Positions 1 to 4,987 of a DNA stretch of 5,791 bases are shown one piece after another. A model generated the notes under the pieces. The model searched no databases, was not told the origin of the DNA, and worked only from the letters and a program-made list of their open reading frames with translations. Source of the DNA: Bacteroidota bacterium (lineage in GTDB: Bacteria; Bacteroidota; Bacteroidia; J057); assembly GCA_003696875.1 (NCBI GenBank), contig RFHL01000163.1:1-5791 (forward strand), written 5' to 3'. How positions within the stretch are numbered: position 1 is the stretch's first letter; the number at the start of each line of letters is the position of its first letter. A program made the position numbers and the translations under genes.

Positions 1-261
1 ACCTACCTCCACCAGGGATGAAGCCCGCTCGCCTCCCGCGCCGGGCGGCCGCCACCCGGGCCCAAGCCACATGGCCGAGATGCCCAGGGTCACCGAGGCG
101 ACCGCCAACAAGACCAGCAAGGTCGTCCGTCGCCCCAGATAGGGCGACCGCCAGCGGGCTTCCAGCCCCTCCCAGACTCGCTCTGGGGGGATTTCCTCAA
201 ATTGCTCGACTTGCTGGCGGATGAAGTCCGATAGGGGATCGGAGGCTGGGTGCGGTTTCAT
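1..261 (-). CDS. Putative anti-sigma factor / membrane partner of ECF sigma, partial (C-terminus beyond window)
   Basis: The frame is open from an ATG at 261-259 to the window edge (87 codons, no stop), so only the N-terminal part is visible. Residues 1-44 are hydrophilic and carry a VWEGLEARW stretch (about 29-37), like the short cytoplasmic segment that opens many Bacteroidota proteins encoded behind ECF sigma genes. A single hydrophobic segment follows at about 47-67 (TTLLVLLAVASVTLGISAMW), after Arg-Arg, which suggests the N-terminus lies in the cytoplasm. After it comes a Pro/Gly-rich linker that would be periplasmic. The start lies 4 bases after the sigma-factor stop, so the two are almost certainly one operon. 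Inferred role: membrane tether or regulator of the sigma factor. No zinc-finger anti-sigma motif (HxxxCxxC) is present in the visible part. The unseen periplasmic domain could equally be a beta-barrel-like or other sensor module, so the exact class is open. Confidence 0.72.
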   Translation of the reverse strand, partial: MKPHPASDPLSDFIRQQVEQFEEIPPERVWEGLEARWRSPYLGRRTTLLVLLAVASVTLGISAMWLGPGWRPPGAGGERASSLVEVG

Positions 262-265
262 ATGG

Positions 266-823
266 TTAGGATGACAAGCGGTCAATGGTGGATAGAAGCC
301 GGGCCAGGAGGGCCCGCGCCCGCGTGTATTGAGAGCGGGAGGTACGCTCGGAAATGTGGAGAAGTTCGCCGATTTCTTTGTGGGAATAGCCCTCGATGGC
401 AAAGAGGTTAAACACGGCGCGGTAGCCAGGTGGCAGGGATTGGAGCAGCTTCATGATCTCTGCTGCGCCCATGGCCCCCAGTACCTCCGATTCGCCATTC
501 AGGCTCCCCGGCAGTTCGGCGGAGAGGGAAATCTGGGTCACCCGGCGCTGCTCCTTGCGCAGGTAGGTCAGGGCGGTGCGGACAAAGACCTGGCGGATCC
601 AGGCTCCCAGGGCGCCTTCGCCCCGGAATTGTCCCAGATCCTTGAACACCCGCGCAAACCCCTCCTGCAAGAGGTCCTCGGCCACCTCGCGCGAATCGGC
701 ATAGCGCATGCACAGCCGGAACATGCCCACCCGGTACGCCTCATAGAGCTGCCGCTGGGCCGGGCGGTGGCCCTTCAGGCAGGCAGCAATCAAGGCGGAT
801 TCGGTGGCGGTCGTTGCTTTCAA
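266..823 (-). CDS. ECF-type RNA polymerase sigma factor (sigma-70 family)
   Basis: This 185-residue protein has the two-domain plan and length of ECF sigma factors. Region 2 spans about residues 25-90, with the DLLQEGFARVFKDLGQFRGEG core that recognises the -10 element and core polymerase, then the W75-I76-R77 helix. A short linker (about 92-118) follows. Region 4 spans about 128-178: LPPGYRAVFNLFAIEGYSHKEIGELL, then the helix-turn-helix SERTSRSQYTRARALL, close to the GTSRSQ..RAR motif typical of Bacteroidota. The start is TTG at 823-821. An in-frame TAA lies four codons upstream and no ATG or GTG intervenes, so TTG is the earliest possible start and gives a normal N-terminus. No clear Shine-Dalgarno is seen. 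It heads an operon with the membrane protein at 1-261 and diverges from the haem-protein gene at 940. Regulation by release from that membrane partner is inferred. Target promoters are unknown. Confidence 0.93.
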   Translation of the reverse strand: MKATTATESALIAACLKGHRPAQRQLYEAYRVGMFRLCMRYADSREVAEDLLQEGFARVFKDLGQFRGEGALGAWIRQVFVRTALTYLRKEQRRVTQISLSAELPGSLNGESEVLGAMGAAEIMKLLQSLPPGYRAVFNLFAIEGYSHKEIGELLHISERTSRSQYTRARALLARLLSTIDRLSS

Positions 824-876
824 GCGAGGTGTTTATCCTATGGGTGCTACGTCACCGGTCTTCGCTGCATGGGGTG

Positions 877-898
877 GGGAAAACAAACCAATTTTCCC
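877..898. promoter_or_regulatory. Perfect 7-8-7 inverted repeat in divergent promoter region (candidate operator)
   Basis: GGGAAAA (877-883) and TTTTCCC (892-898) are exact reverse complements separated by 8 bases. The dyad sits in the 116-bp gap between the divergent sigma-factor and haem-protein genes. A weak -7-like TATATTTC (899-906) adjoins it on the plus strand, without a matching -33 TTG. The position suits a binding site that acts on one or both genes, but this is inference. It could also be a short hairpin in a transcript leader. Confidence 0.3.
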
Positions 899-939
899 TA
901 TATTTCTCCCTAATTATCACGCACAAAAAACCCTGAACT

Positions 940-1503
940 ATGGTCAAGAAAATCCTGCTGGGCTTGCTCGCCGTGCTGGTGATCATCCAGTTTATCCGGC
1001 CGGAACGCAATCTGTCGAATGACCAGACTTACGCGGTCTCGACCAAGTATGAGGTCCCCAACGAGGTGGCGGGCCTGCTGAAGGTGGCGTGCAACGACTG
1101 CCACAGCAACCTGACGCGCTATCCCTGGTATGCCAACCTCAATCCCGTGGGCTGGATACTGGCCGACCATGTGAATGAGGGAAAGGAGCATCTGAACTTC
1201 TCGGATTTTACGCGACGGCCGGTGGCGGTGCAGAATCACAAGTTTGAGGAGGTGATCGAGACGGTCGAGGAGCATGAGATGCCGCTGGAGTCCTACACGG
1301 CCCTGGGCCTGCATGCAGATGCCAAGCTGAGCGATGCGCAGCGGCAGACGCTGATCAGTTGGGCACGCGCGCAGATGGATAGCCTGAAGGCCTGGTATCC
1401 GGCGGATAGCCTGGAATTTCGCCGGCGACGGCCGGCGGCGCAGGAATCACATGAGGAGGAACATGAGGAGCACGAAGAGCACGGCGGCGCGGATGATGAT
1501 TGA
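940..1503 (+). CDS. Membrane-anchored c-type haem-binding domain protein
   Basis: The 187-residue protein starts with a hydrophobic segment (about 5-18, LLGLLAVLVIIQFI) that reads as an uncleaved anchor or signal sequence. A c-type haem attachment motif CNDCH follows, with C51, C54 and H55. The surrounding CHSNLTRYPWYANLNPVGWILADHVNEGKEHLNFS pattern (begins at 54) is the hallmark of the Bacteroidota haem-binding domain family (Haem_bd type). M114 in HEMPLESYT is a plausible distal iron ligand. The family domain normally ends near YPADSL (153-158). This copy continues with RRRRPAAQ and then a His/Glu/Asp-rich tail (169-187). The haem domain should face the periplasm, in electron transfer or redox sensing; its partners are not known. 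The ATG at 940 is chosen because the anchor follows directly. There is no Shine-Dalgarno, only an A-rich leader. It diverges from the sigma gene and converges on engB. Confidence 0.9.
   Translation: MVKKILLGLLAVLVIIQFIRPERNLSNDQTYAVSTKYEVPNEVAGLLKVACNDCHSNLTRYPWYANLNPVGWILADHVNEGKEHLNFSDFTRRPVAVQNHKFEEVIETVEEHEMPLESYTALGLHADAKLSDAQRQTLISWARAQMDSLKAWYPADSLEFRRRRPAAQESHEEEHEEHEEHGGADDD
1449..1500 (+). repeat. Short in-frame repeats encoding a His/Glu/Asp-rich tail
   Basis: ACATGAGGAG occurs at 1449-1458 and again at 1461-1470, a 12-base period, followed by the related CACGAAGAGCACG. In the reading frame this gives repeated His-Glu-Glu units (HEEEHEEHEEH) and a final Gly-Gly-Ala-Asp-Asp-Asp. 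The tail probably grew by slippage. Its chemistry would allow divalent metal binding, which is inference only. Confidence 0.6.
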
Positions 1504-1554
1504 TCTGGCCGGTGTCGCCTACAGTATGGCCAGTCAAATTACCCCATCGGGGGT
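1501..1554. terminator. Possible weak bidirectional termination region between convergent genes
   Basis: The 30-bp gap between the haem-protein gene and engB is spanned by an imperfect inverted repeat: TGA-T-CTGGCC (1501-1510) against GGCCAGTCA (1528-1536), nine pairs with one bulged T and a 17-base loop. A second hairpin, ACCCC (1541-1545) with GGGGT (1550-1554), lies in the last codons of engB, and on the minus strand it is followed by AATTT. Neither has a proper T-run, so intrinsic termination is only a possibility suggested by the position between two converging genes. Confidence 0.27.
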
Positions 1555-2148
1555 CCAATCGGCGTTGATCGCAGCGATCTGGTTGAGGACCTTGTCGCGG
1601 CCGCGGCCTTTGGTGGCAGACGTGGCGATGATGGGGGGCAGTTCTTCCCAGACCTTGTGCATCTCGGTTTCGAGGGCGCGGCGAAAGCTGTTGGCCTCCT
1701 TTTGGTTGGCCTTATCGGTCTTGGTGAGGAGGATGGTGAAAGGAACGCCTTCTACGCCGAGAAACTCCATGAACTCCAGGTCGATGGCCTGGGGGGGGAT
1801 GCTGCCGTCGAGCAGCACGTAGAGGTTCATCAGGCTCTCGCGCCGGGTGACGTAGTCGGTGATCATGGTGGCGAAGGTGGCCCGCTTTTTCTTGGAGGTG
1901 CGGGCGTAGCCGTAGCCGGGCAGGTCGACGAGGTACCAGGCTTCGTCGATAATAAAATGGTTGATGAGCTGGGTCTTGCCGGGGGTGGAGCTGGTCTTGG
2001 CGAGGTCGCGCCGCTGGCAGAGGGCATTGATCCAGGAAGACTTGCCGACATTGGAGCGCCCAACAAAGGCGTACTCTGGAAGGTTAGGAGGAGGCAGCTG
2101 GCTAAACTTGGCACTGCTGACGAGGAAGCGGGCATCTTTGATCTCCAT
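1534..2148 (-). CDS. engB: Ribosome biogenesis GTPase EngB (YihA/YsxC)
   Basis: This 204-residue protein has all the GTPase motifs in order: G1 GRSNVGKS (30-37), the G2 region SSTPGKTQ (53-60) with its conserved Thr, G3 DLPGYG (75-80), G4 TKTD (142-145) and G5 SATKG (177-181). GRSNVGKSS, TPGKTQ and DLPGYGYA are diagnostic for the EngB/YihA/YsxC family, and the length is normal. The family is a cytoplasmic GTPase needed for late assembly of the 50S ribosomal subunit, and it is often essential. The ATG at 2148 puts the family's usual short lead (about 25 residues) before the P-loop. No obvious Shine-Dalgarno is present. It is transcribed away from menG/ubiE across a 91-bp gap and towards the haem-protein gene. 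No missing catalytic residues or frameshifts are seen. Confidence 0.97.
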   Translation of the reverse strand: MEIKDARFLVSSAKFSQLPPPNLPEYAFVGRSNVGKSSWINALCQRRDLAKTSSTPGKTQLINHFIIDEAWYLVDLPGYGYARTSKKKRATFATMITDYVTRRESLMNLYVLLDGSIPPQAIDLEFMEFLGVEGVPFTILLTKTDKANQKEANSFRRALETEMHKVWEELPPIIATSATKGRGRDKVLNQIAAINADWTPDGVI

Positions 2149-2225
2149 AGGTGGCGGTCCGGTTATTTCTCGTTAACTTGGCCGCTCGATTTAGGAATTG
2201 GCGGCGGCATTTTTTTCTCTGACCC

Positions 2226-2242
2226 AGAAGGCTATTCACGTG
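2226..2242 (+). promoter_or_regulatory. Shine-Dalgarno-like site that decides the menG start (GTG)
   Basis: AGAAGG (2226-2231) lies 8 bases before GTG 2240-2242. An upstream in-frame TTG at 2198 would add 14 residues (AAAFFSLTQKAIH after Met) unlike the usual N-terminus of the family, and it has no such site. The GTG is therefore the better start. Confidence 0.6.
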
Positions 2243-2992
2243 AATTCGGACAAAAGTAATAAGAACCCTCAGCAAATCGTAACGCCCTACGGCAAGGCGG
2301 ACAGCAAGAAGCAGGAGGTCACGGAGATGTTTGACAGCATCGCCCCCCGCTATGATCTGCTGAACCATGCCCTGTCGCTGGGCATCGACATCCTCTGGCG
2401 CCGCAAAGCGGTGCGCCTGCTGCGGCCCTATGCGCCCAAGCGCATCGTGGACATGGCGACCGGCACAGCCGACTTTGCCATTGAGGCCTGCAAGCTAAAC
2501 CCCGATGCGATCATCGGGATCGACATCTCCCCGCAGATGCTGGAAGTGGGCCGGGAAAAGGTCCGGCGCAAGGCGCTGGACCAGCTGATCACCCTGCAAG
2601 AAGGTGATTCTGAGGCCATTGAATTGCCCAACGACTCGGTGGACGCCATCACGGTGGGCTTCGGGGTGCGCAACTTCGAGAACCTGCGGCTGGGGCTGTC
2701 GGAGCTGCGGCGCATCCTGCGCCCGGGGGGCGCGGTGGCGATCCTGGAGCCCTCCTACCCTACCCGCTTCCCGATGAAGCAGCTCTTTTACCTGCACTTC
2801 CGGGTACTGACCCCCCTCATCGGTCGCCTGATCTCGGGCGACAATGCCGCCTATACCTATCTGCCCGACTCGGTGCGGGCCTTTCCCAATGGCAAGGCCT
2901 TTACGGACATCTGCGAGGAGGTCGGTTTCAGCAAGGCGGTCTACAAACCGCTGACCTTTGGGATCTGCTCGCTCTACCTGCTGGAGAAGTAA
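2240..2992 (+). CDS. menG: Demethylmenaquinone methyltransferase (MenG/UbiE)
   Basis: From GTG 2240 the protein has 250 residues, normal for the family. It is a class I SAM-dependent methyltransferase that carries out the last C-methylation of menaquinone synthesis (demethylmenaquinone to menaquinone; ubiE in ubiquinone producers). Visible signatures are the N-terminal VTPYGKADSKKQEVTEMFDSIA and YDLLNHALSLGID..WRR block (about 14-55), SAM motif I VDMATGTADF (about 70-79), the acidic IGIDIS strand end (about 92-97), GFGVRNF (about 140-146), the RILRPGGAVAILEPS strand (about 158-172) and YTYLPDSVRAFP (about 205-216). These are the UbiE/COQ5 family signatures. Bacteroidota usually rely on menaquinone, so MenG activity is the better label; this is family knowledge, not seen directly. 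The extended TTG start at 2198 is less likely. It diverges from engB. The next gene, porT, has its own promoter. Confidence 0.96.
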   Translation: MNSDKSNKNPQQIVTPYGKADSKKQEVTEMFDSIAPRYDLLNHALSLGIDILWRRKAVRLLRPYAPKRIVDMATGTADFAIEACKLNPDAIIGIDISPQMLEVGREKVRRKALDQLITLQEGDSEAIELPNDSVDAITVGFGVRNFENLRLGLSELRRILRPGGAVAILEPSYPTRFPMKQLFYLHFRVLTPLIGRLISGDNAAYTYLPDSVRAFPNGKAFTDICEEVGFSKAVYKPLTFGICSLYLLEK

Positions 2993-3003
2993 GCTGGAGT
3001 ATG

Positions 3004-3100
3004 GGGCTTTTTGGGCCGGGGCAGCAGGGAATGGGCCCATCTGGTACATATAGTACTGACCGCCGCGCCGGGCAGATGTAGGATTATGACCAAAAAGCCC
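3004..3100. repeat. 11-bp perfect inverted repeat enclosing 75 bp
   Basis: GGGCTTTTTGG (3004-3014) is the exact reverse complement of CCAAAAAGCCC (3090-3100). The enclosed 75 bp contain near-identical direct copies GCCGGGGCAG (3016-3025) and GCCGGGCAG (3067-3075), the palindrome ATGGGCCCAT (3031-3040), and GTAC-ATATA-GTAC (3044-3056). There is no reading frame of note. The layout fits either a large stem in the menG 3' untranslated RNA or a tiny terminal-inverted-repeat element. Only TG flanks both ends as a possible target duplication, too short to rely on. Confidence 0.5.
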
Positions 3101-3102
3101 TG

Positions 3103-3130
3103 TTGACCGAGGCAGATAATTCTATCTTTG
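3103..3130 (+). promoter_or_regulatory. Bacteroidota-type promoter for porT
   Basis: TTG (3103-3105), a 17-base spacer and TATCTTTG (3123-3130) match the -33 TTG / -7 TAnnTTTG consensus described for Bacteroidota, with a full match at the -7 element. Transcription should begin near 3135-3137, leaving a leader of about 140 bases before porT. This implies that porT and the SH3b gene are transcribed independently of menG. Confidence 0.68.
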
Positions 3131-3136
3131 TGGCGT

Positions 3137-3158
3137 ACGGAAGAGGCGACTTTTCCGT
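3137..3158 (+). promoter_or_regulatory. 5'-terminal leader hairpin with GNRA (GCGA) tetraloop
   Basis: ACGGAAGAG (3137-3145) pairs with CTTTTCCGT (3150-3158): nine consecutive pairs including one G-U, closed by the tetraloop GCGA, a member of the very stable GNRA class. It begins about where the predicted transcript starts, 7 bases after the -7 element. A 5' hairpin in this place would be expected to protect the mRNA end. Together with the 116 bases of remaining leader it could also be part of a regulatory structure. Confidence 0.5.
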
Positions 3159-3274
3159 TAAGCAGATAGTTGCCAGCGGGCGTCTTTATGCGGTAGCCAA
3201 TCATTATTTTTCCCAATCCCACCCTCTAAAAGCAAGACATTATCGAGCAAGCTTCTACCTCACCTCAATGCGAG

Positions 3275-3979
3275 ATGTCTATGCTTACACCGCGTGTGTT
3301 TTTTGTTCTGATTTTTTCCAGCCTGCTTCTCGGGCTGGCACAACCTGCTGTGGCCCAAAGCTACGGAAACCGTCACCCCTTTGATTTCAAGCGGTTTAAC
3401 CTGGGCTTCCTGATGGGGATGACCTACAATTCCTACAACCTCAAGGAGCAAATCAATATTGAGGAAGACGGAATCATGCTGCACCGCATTGAGCTGGTGC
3501 CGCGCTACGGACTCAACCTCGGGATGATCACCAATGCCAACCTCTCCCGCCGGCTAAGCCTGCGCTTTGTGCCGACCATTTCTCTGGAGCAGCGCGACTT
3601 CCGCTATTACTTTTCCGATGGCCCGCAGATGCGCAAGATTGAGGCCTCCTACCTCAACCTGCCGGTGATGTTGCAGCTCAAAACCGACTATTATCGCCGT
3701 ACCCGGGTGTATGTGCTCACTGGCGGACAGATCGGGTTCAACCTGGCGAGCAACAAGCGGGTGCGCGATGACCTCACGCTGCTCAAAATCACCAATCAGG
3801 ACCTGAGTCTGACCTTTGGCTTTGGGGTCACCCTGTACGGTGACCGGATCAAGCTGTCTCCAGAAATTCTCTATACCATGGGCATGGTCAACATCTACGA
3901 GCCCCTGTACACCACCCATGCCGAGGCTATCTCCAGCCTGATGAGTCAGGTGATAGCGATCAACATCAACTTCGAATAA
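3275..3979 (+). CDS. porT: PorT-family outer-membrane beta-barrel protein, type IX secretion system component
   Basis: The 234-residue protein starts with a signal peptide (hydrophobic core about 8-22, likely signal peptidase I cut AVA|QS after residue 27). The rest is an alternating-strand beta-barrel of the OMP_b-brl_2/PorT type, with the hallmark YLNLPVMLQLK (126-136), GGQIGFNLASNKR (150-162) and a C-terminal strand ending VIAININFE. PorT is needed for the type IX secretion system (protein export across the outer membrane, and gliding in some species) and acts in the cell envelope. Location shortly after menG/ubiE is, as far as I recall, a recurrent arrangement in Bacteroidota, which supports porT over a generic porin-like paralogue. 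ATG 3275 is taken as the start. ATG 3281, two codons later, has a slightly better GCGAG spacing and gives the same mature protein. The SH3b gene begins 4 bases after its stop. Confidence 0.83.
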   Translation: MSMLTPRVFFVLIFSSLLLGLAQPAVAQSYGNRHPFDFKRFNLGFLMGMTYNSYNLKEQINIEEDGIMLHRIELVPRYGLNLGMITNANLSRRLSLRFVPTISLEQRDFRYYFSDGPQMRKIEASYLNLPVMLQLKTDYYRRTRVYVLTGGQIGFNLASNKRVRDDLTLLKITNQDLSLTFGFGVTLYGDRIKLSPEILYTMGMVNIYEPLYTTHAEAISSLMSQVIAININFE

Positions 3980-3983
3980 GGCT

Positions 3984-4739
3984 ATGCGCCTGCTTGCCCT
4001 GCTTTTCCTCGCTTGCTCCTACGCTTTGCCGGTCCTATCCCAAACTCCCCACGTCTTGTCACCGGGCGACTACTACGTGACGGCCCCCTCGGGCCTGAAT
4101 GTGCGAGCCGATCCCTCTCCCAGCGCCGCCAAGCTGGGCAAGCTGGACTACGGGGCGCGGGTAAAGGTCGACTACTGTGCCTACGAGCTGATACAGGTGG
4201 GCAAGCTGGAGGGATGGTGGGCCTCCGTTTCGTTTGGAGAAACGGCTGGCTTTGTATTCTCGGCCTATCTGTCGAGCATTCCCGCTCCCCCGGCACATGT
4301 GTCGGCTGAAGCCTGCCAACTGGCCGGCGAGGTAGGTGCAGCCATCTTGCTGGACGACTACCTGAAAAGCCACTGGCCCCAGGCCGGAGCCGGCATGGCC
4401 GAAACCCTCTATTCATTTGGTAACCCTGTGGATGAGGAGAAATTTCGCAGCCTGGCCCGGCAGGAGCTATCGCCCGACCTGACCGTCTGGTATTATTCCA
4501 ATTATGAAGAGGGTCGCACGACCCTTACTTTCCGGGGGGATGTTTTCCAGGCCTATGCCTGGCTGGAGGCCCGGCTTCGGTCCTGCCCCAGTGCACTACA
4601 TCTGCTGGAGGATGCGCATTTCTTGCGCAACTCGGCTGACAAGGTCACCCAAATCGAGTCGGGGGACGGCGGTTGGGGCTTTTCGATTGTCCGCCTGGAC
4701 GACTTTCGGGTTCAGCTGGGTTTAGGCTGGGGAGTTTAA
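3984..4739 (+). CDS. Secreted SH3b-domain protein of unknown function, porT-linked
   Basis: The 251-residue protein has a signal peptide (hydrophobic about 3-16, likely cut VLS|QT after residue 19). C11 in FLAC does not make a convincing lipobox, so a soluble periplasmic or exported product is more likely than a lipoprotein. Residues about 28-97 form a bacterial SH3 domain: GLNVRADPSPSAAKLGKLDYGARVKV (begins at 38), then GWWASVSFGETAGFVFSAYLS (78-98). Such domains usually bind cell-wall peptides or other proteins. The remaining residues, about 105-251, do not match any family I recognise. They contain C111 and C201 (possible disulfide), a helix-like LEARLRSCPSALHLLEDAHFL (begins at 194) and a C-terminal beta-rich VRLDDFRVQLGLGWG. 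The ATG lies 4 bases after the porT stop, so co-transcription and probably coupled translation are expected. A role in the envelope alongside PorT is inferred from that linkage only. Confidence 0.85.
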   Translation: MRLLALLFLACSYALPVLSQTPHVLSPGDYYVTAPSGLNVRADPSPSAAKLGKLDYGARVKVDYCAYELIQVGKLEGWWASVSFGETAGFVFSAYLSSIPAPPAHVSAEACQLAGEVGAAILLDDYLKSHWPQAGAGMAETLYSFGNPVDEEKFRSLARQELSPDLTVWYYSNYEEGRTTLTFRGDVFQAYAWLEARLRSCPSALHLLEDAHFLRNSADKVTQIESGDGGWGFSIVRLDDFRVQLGLGWGV

Positions 4740-4743
4740 TCGG

Positions 4744-4773
4744 GGATCAGGGATTAGATGAAGCGGATCAGGG
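4744..4773 (+). repeat. Direct repeat GGATCAGGG, 21-base period
   Basis: GGATCAGGG occurs at 4744-4752 and at 4765-4773, immediately downstream of the SH3b gene stop. The spacer reads ATTAGATGAAGC. The wording resembles short dispersed intergenic repeats that recur in some genomes, but copies elsewhere cannot be checked here. No T-run or strong hairpin marks a terminator; the only nearby stem is GGCA-GCT-TGCC (about 4782-4792). Confidence 0.45.
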
Positions 4774-4822
4774 CGTACGAGGCAGCTTGCCCCTCCCGAA
4801 ATGAATCCCAGAGCGAAAAAAC

Positions 4823-4840
4823 CATCCTGTTCATCCTGTC
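4823..4840 (+). repeat. Tandem CATCCTGTT / CATCCTGTC repeat
   Basis: Two 9-base units, differing only in the last base, lie in AT-rich non-coding DNA after a run of A. On the other strand they read GACAGGATG-AACAGGATG. They look like part of the same degenerate intergenic repeat block as the GGATCAGGG pair. The whole 248-bp gap (4740-4987) shows no plausible gene. Confidence 0.45.
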
Positions 4841-4915
4841 CAAGAATTTGGTCGTTAAGAGCCCATAGCCCTATCTCCCCGCCAATTTCTTCGCCCCAAA
4901 AATATCCATTCCCTA

Positions 4916-4948
4916 TTTGGACAATCCTAAATTCGGTGCTTACTTTTC
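4916..4948 (+). promoter_or_regulatory. Candidate promoter for the MAM-like protein gene
   Basis: TTTG (4916-4919), a 21-base spacer and TACTTTTC (4941-4948) fit the Bacteroidota pattern, with one mismatch at the last base of the -7 element. The start of transcription would fall near 4954, giving a leader of about 33 bases that is rich in C and T. There is no Shine-Dalgarno before the ATG. Confidence 0.42.
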
Positions 4949-4987
4949 CGCCGAAAACCCATTCCATCATCCTAACCCTCACGCTCA

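Noticed and set aside
899..906. TATATTTC as a -7 element for the haem-protein gene
   Set aside because: It matches TAnnTTTG in all but the last base, but no TTG lies 17-23 bases upstream, so it is not listed as a promoter.
329..913. 194-codon plus-strand frame opposite the sigma-factor gene
   Set aside because: It is the antisense shadow of a well-supported ECF sigma gene, with no recognisable domain and a composition typical of GC-rich reverse frames.
1657..2259. 200-codon plus-strand frame opposite engB
   Set aside because: It lies antisense to a gene with every EngB motif intact. Its Gly/Val/Glu-rich translation is typical of a shadow frame.
3012..3039. TGGGCC...GGCCCA hairpin as a menG terminator
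   Set aside because: The stem is only 6 bp with a 16-base loop and is followed by CTGGTAC rather than a T-run.
2495..3049. 184-codon minus-strand frame opposite menG
   Set aside because: Antisense to a complete UbiE/MenG gene, with no domain seen.
3103..3384. 93-codon plus-strand frame in the porT leader
   Set aside because: It begins inside the promoter, at a TTG codon that forms part of the region upstream of the likely transcript start, and overlaps porT in another frame. Its Cys-rich end is a frame-shifted reading of the porT signal peptide.
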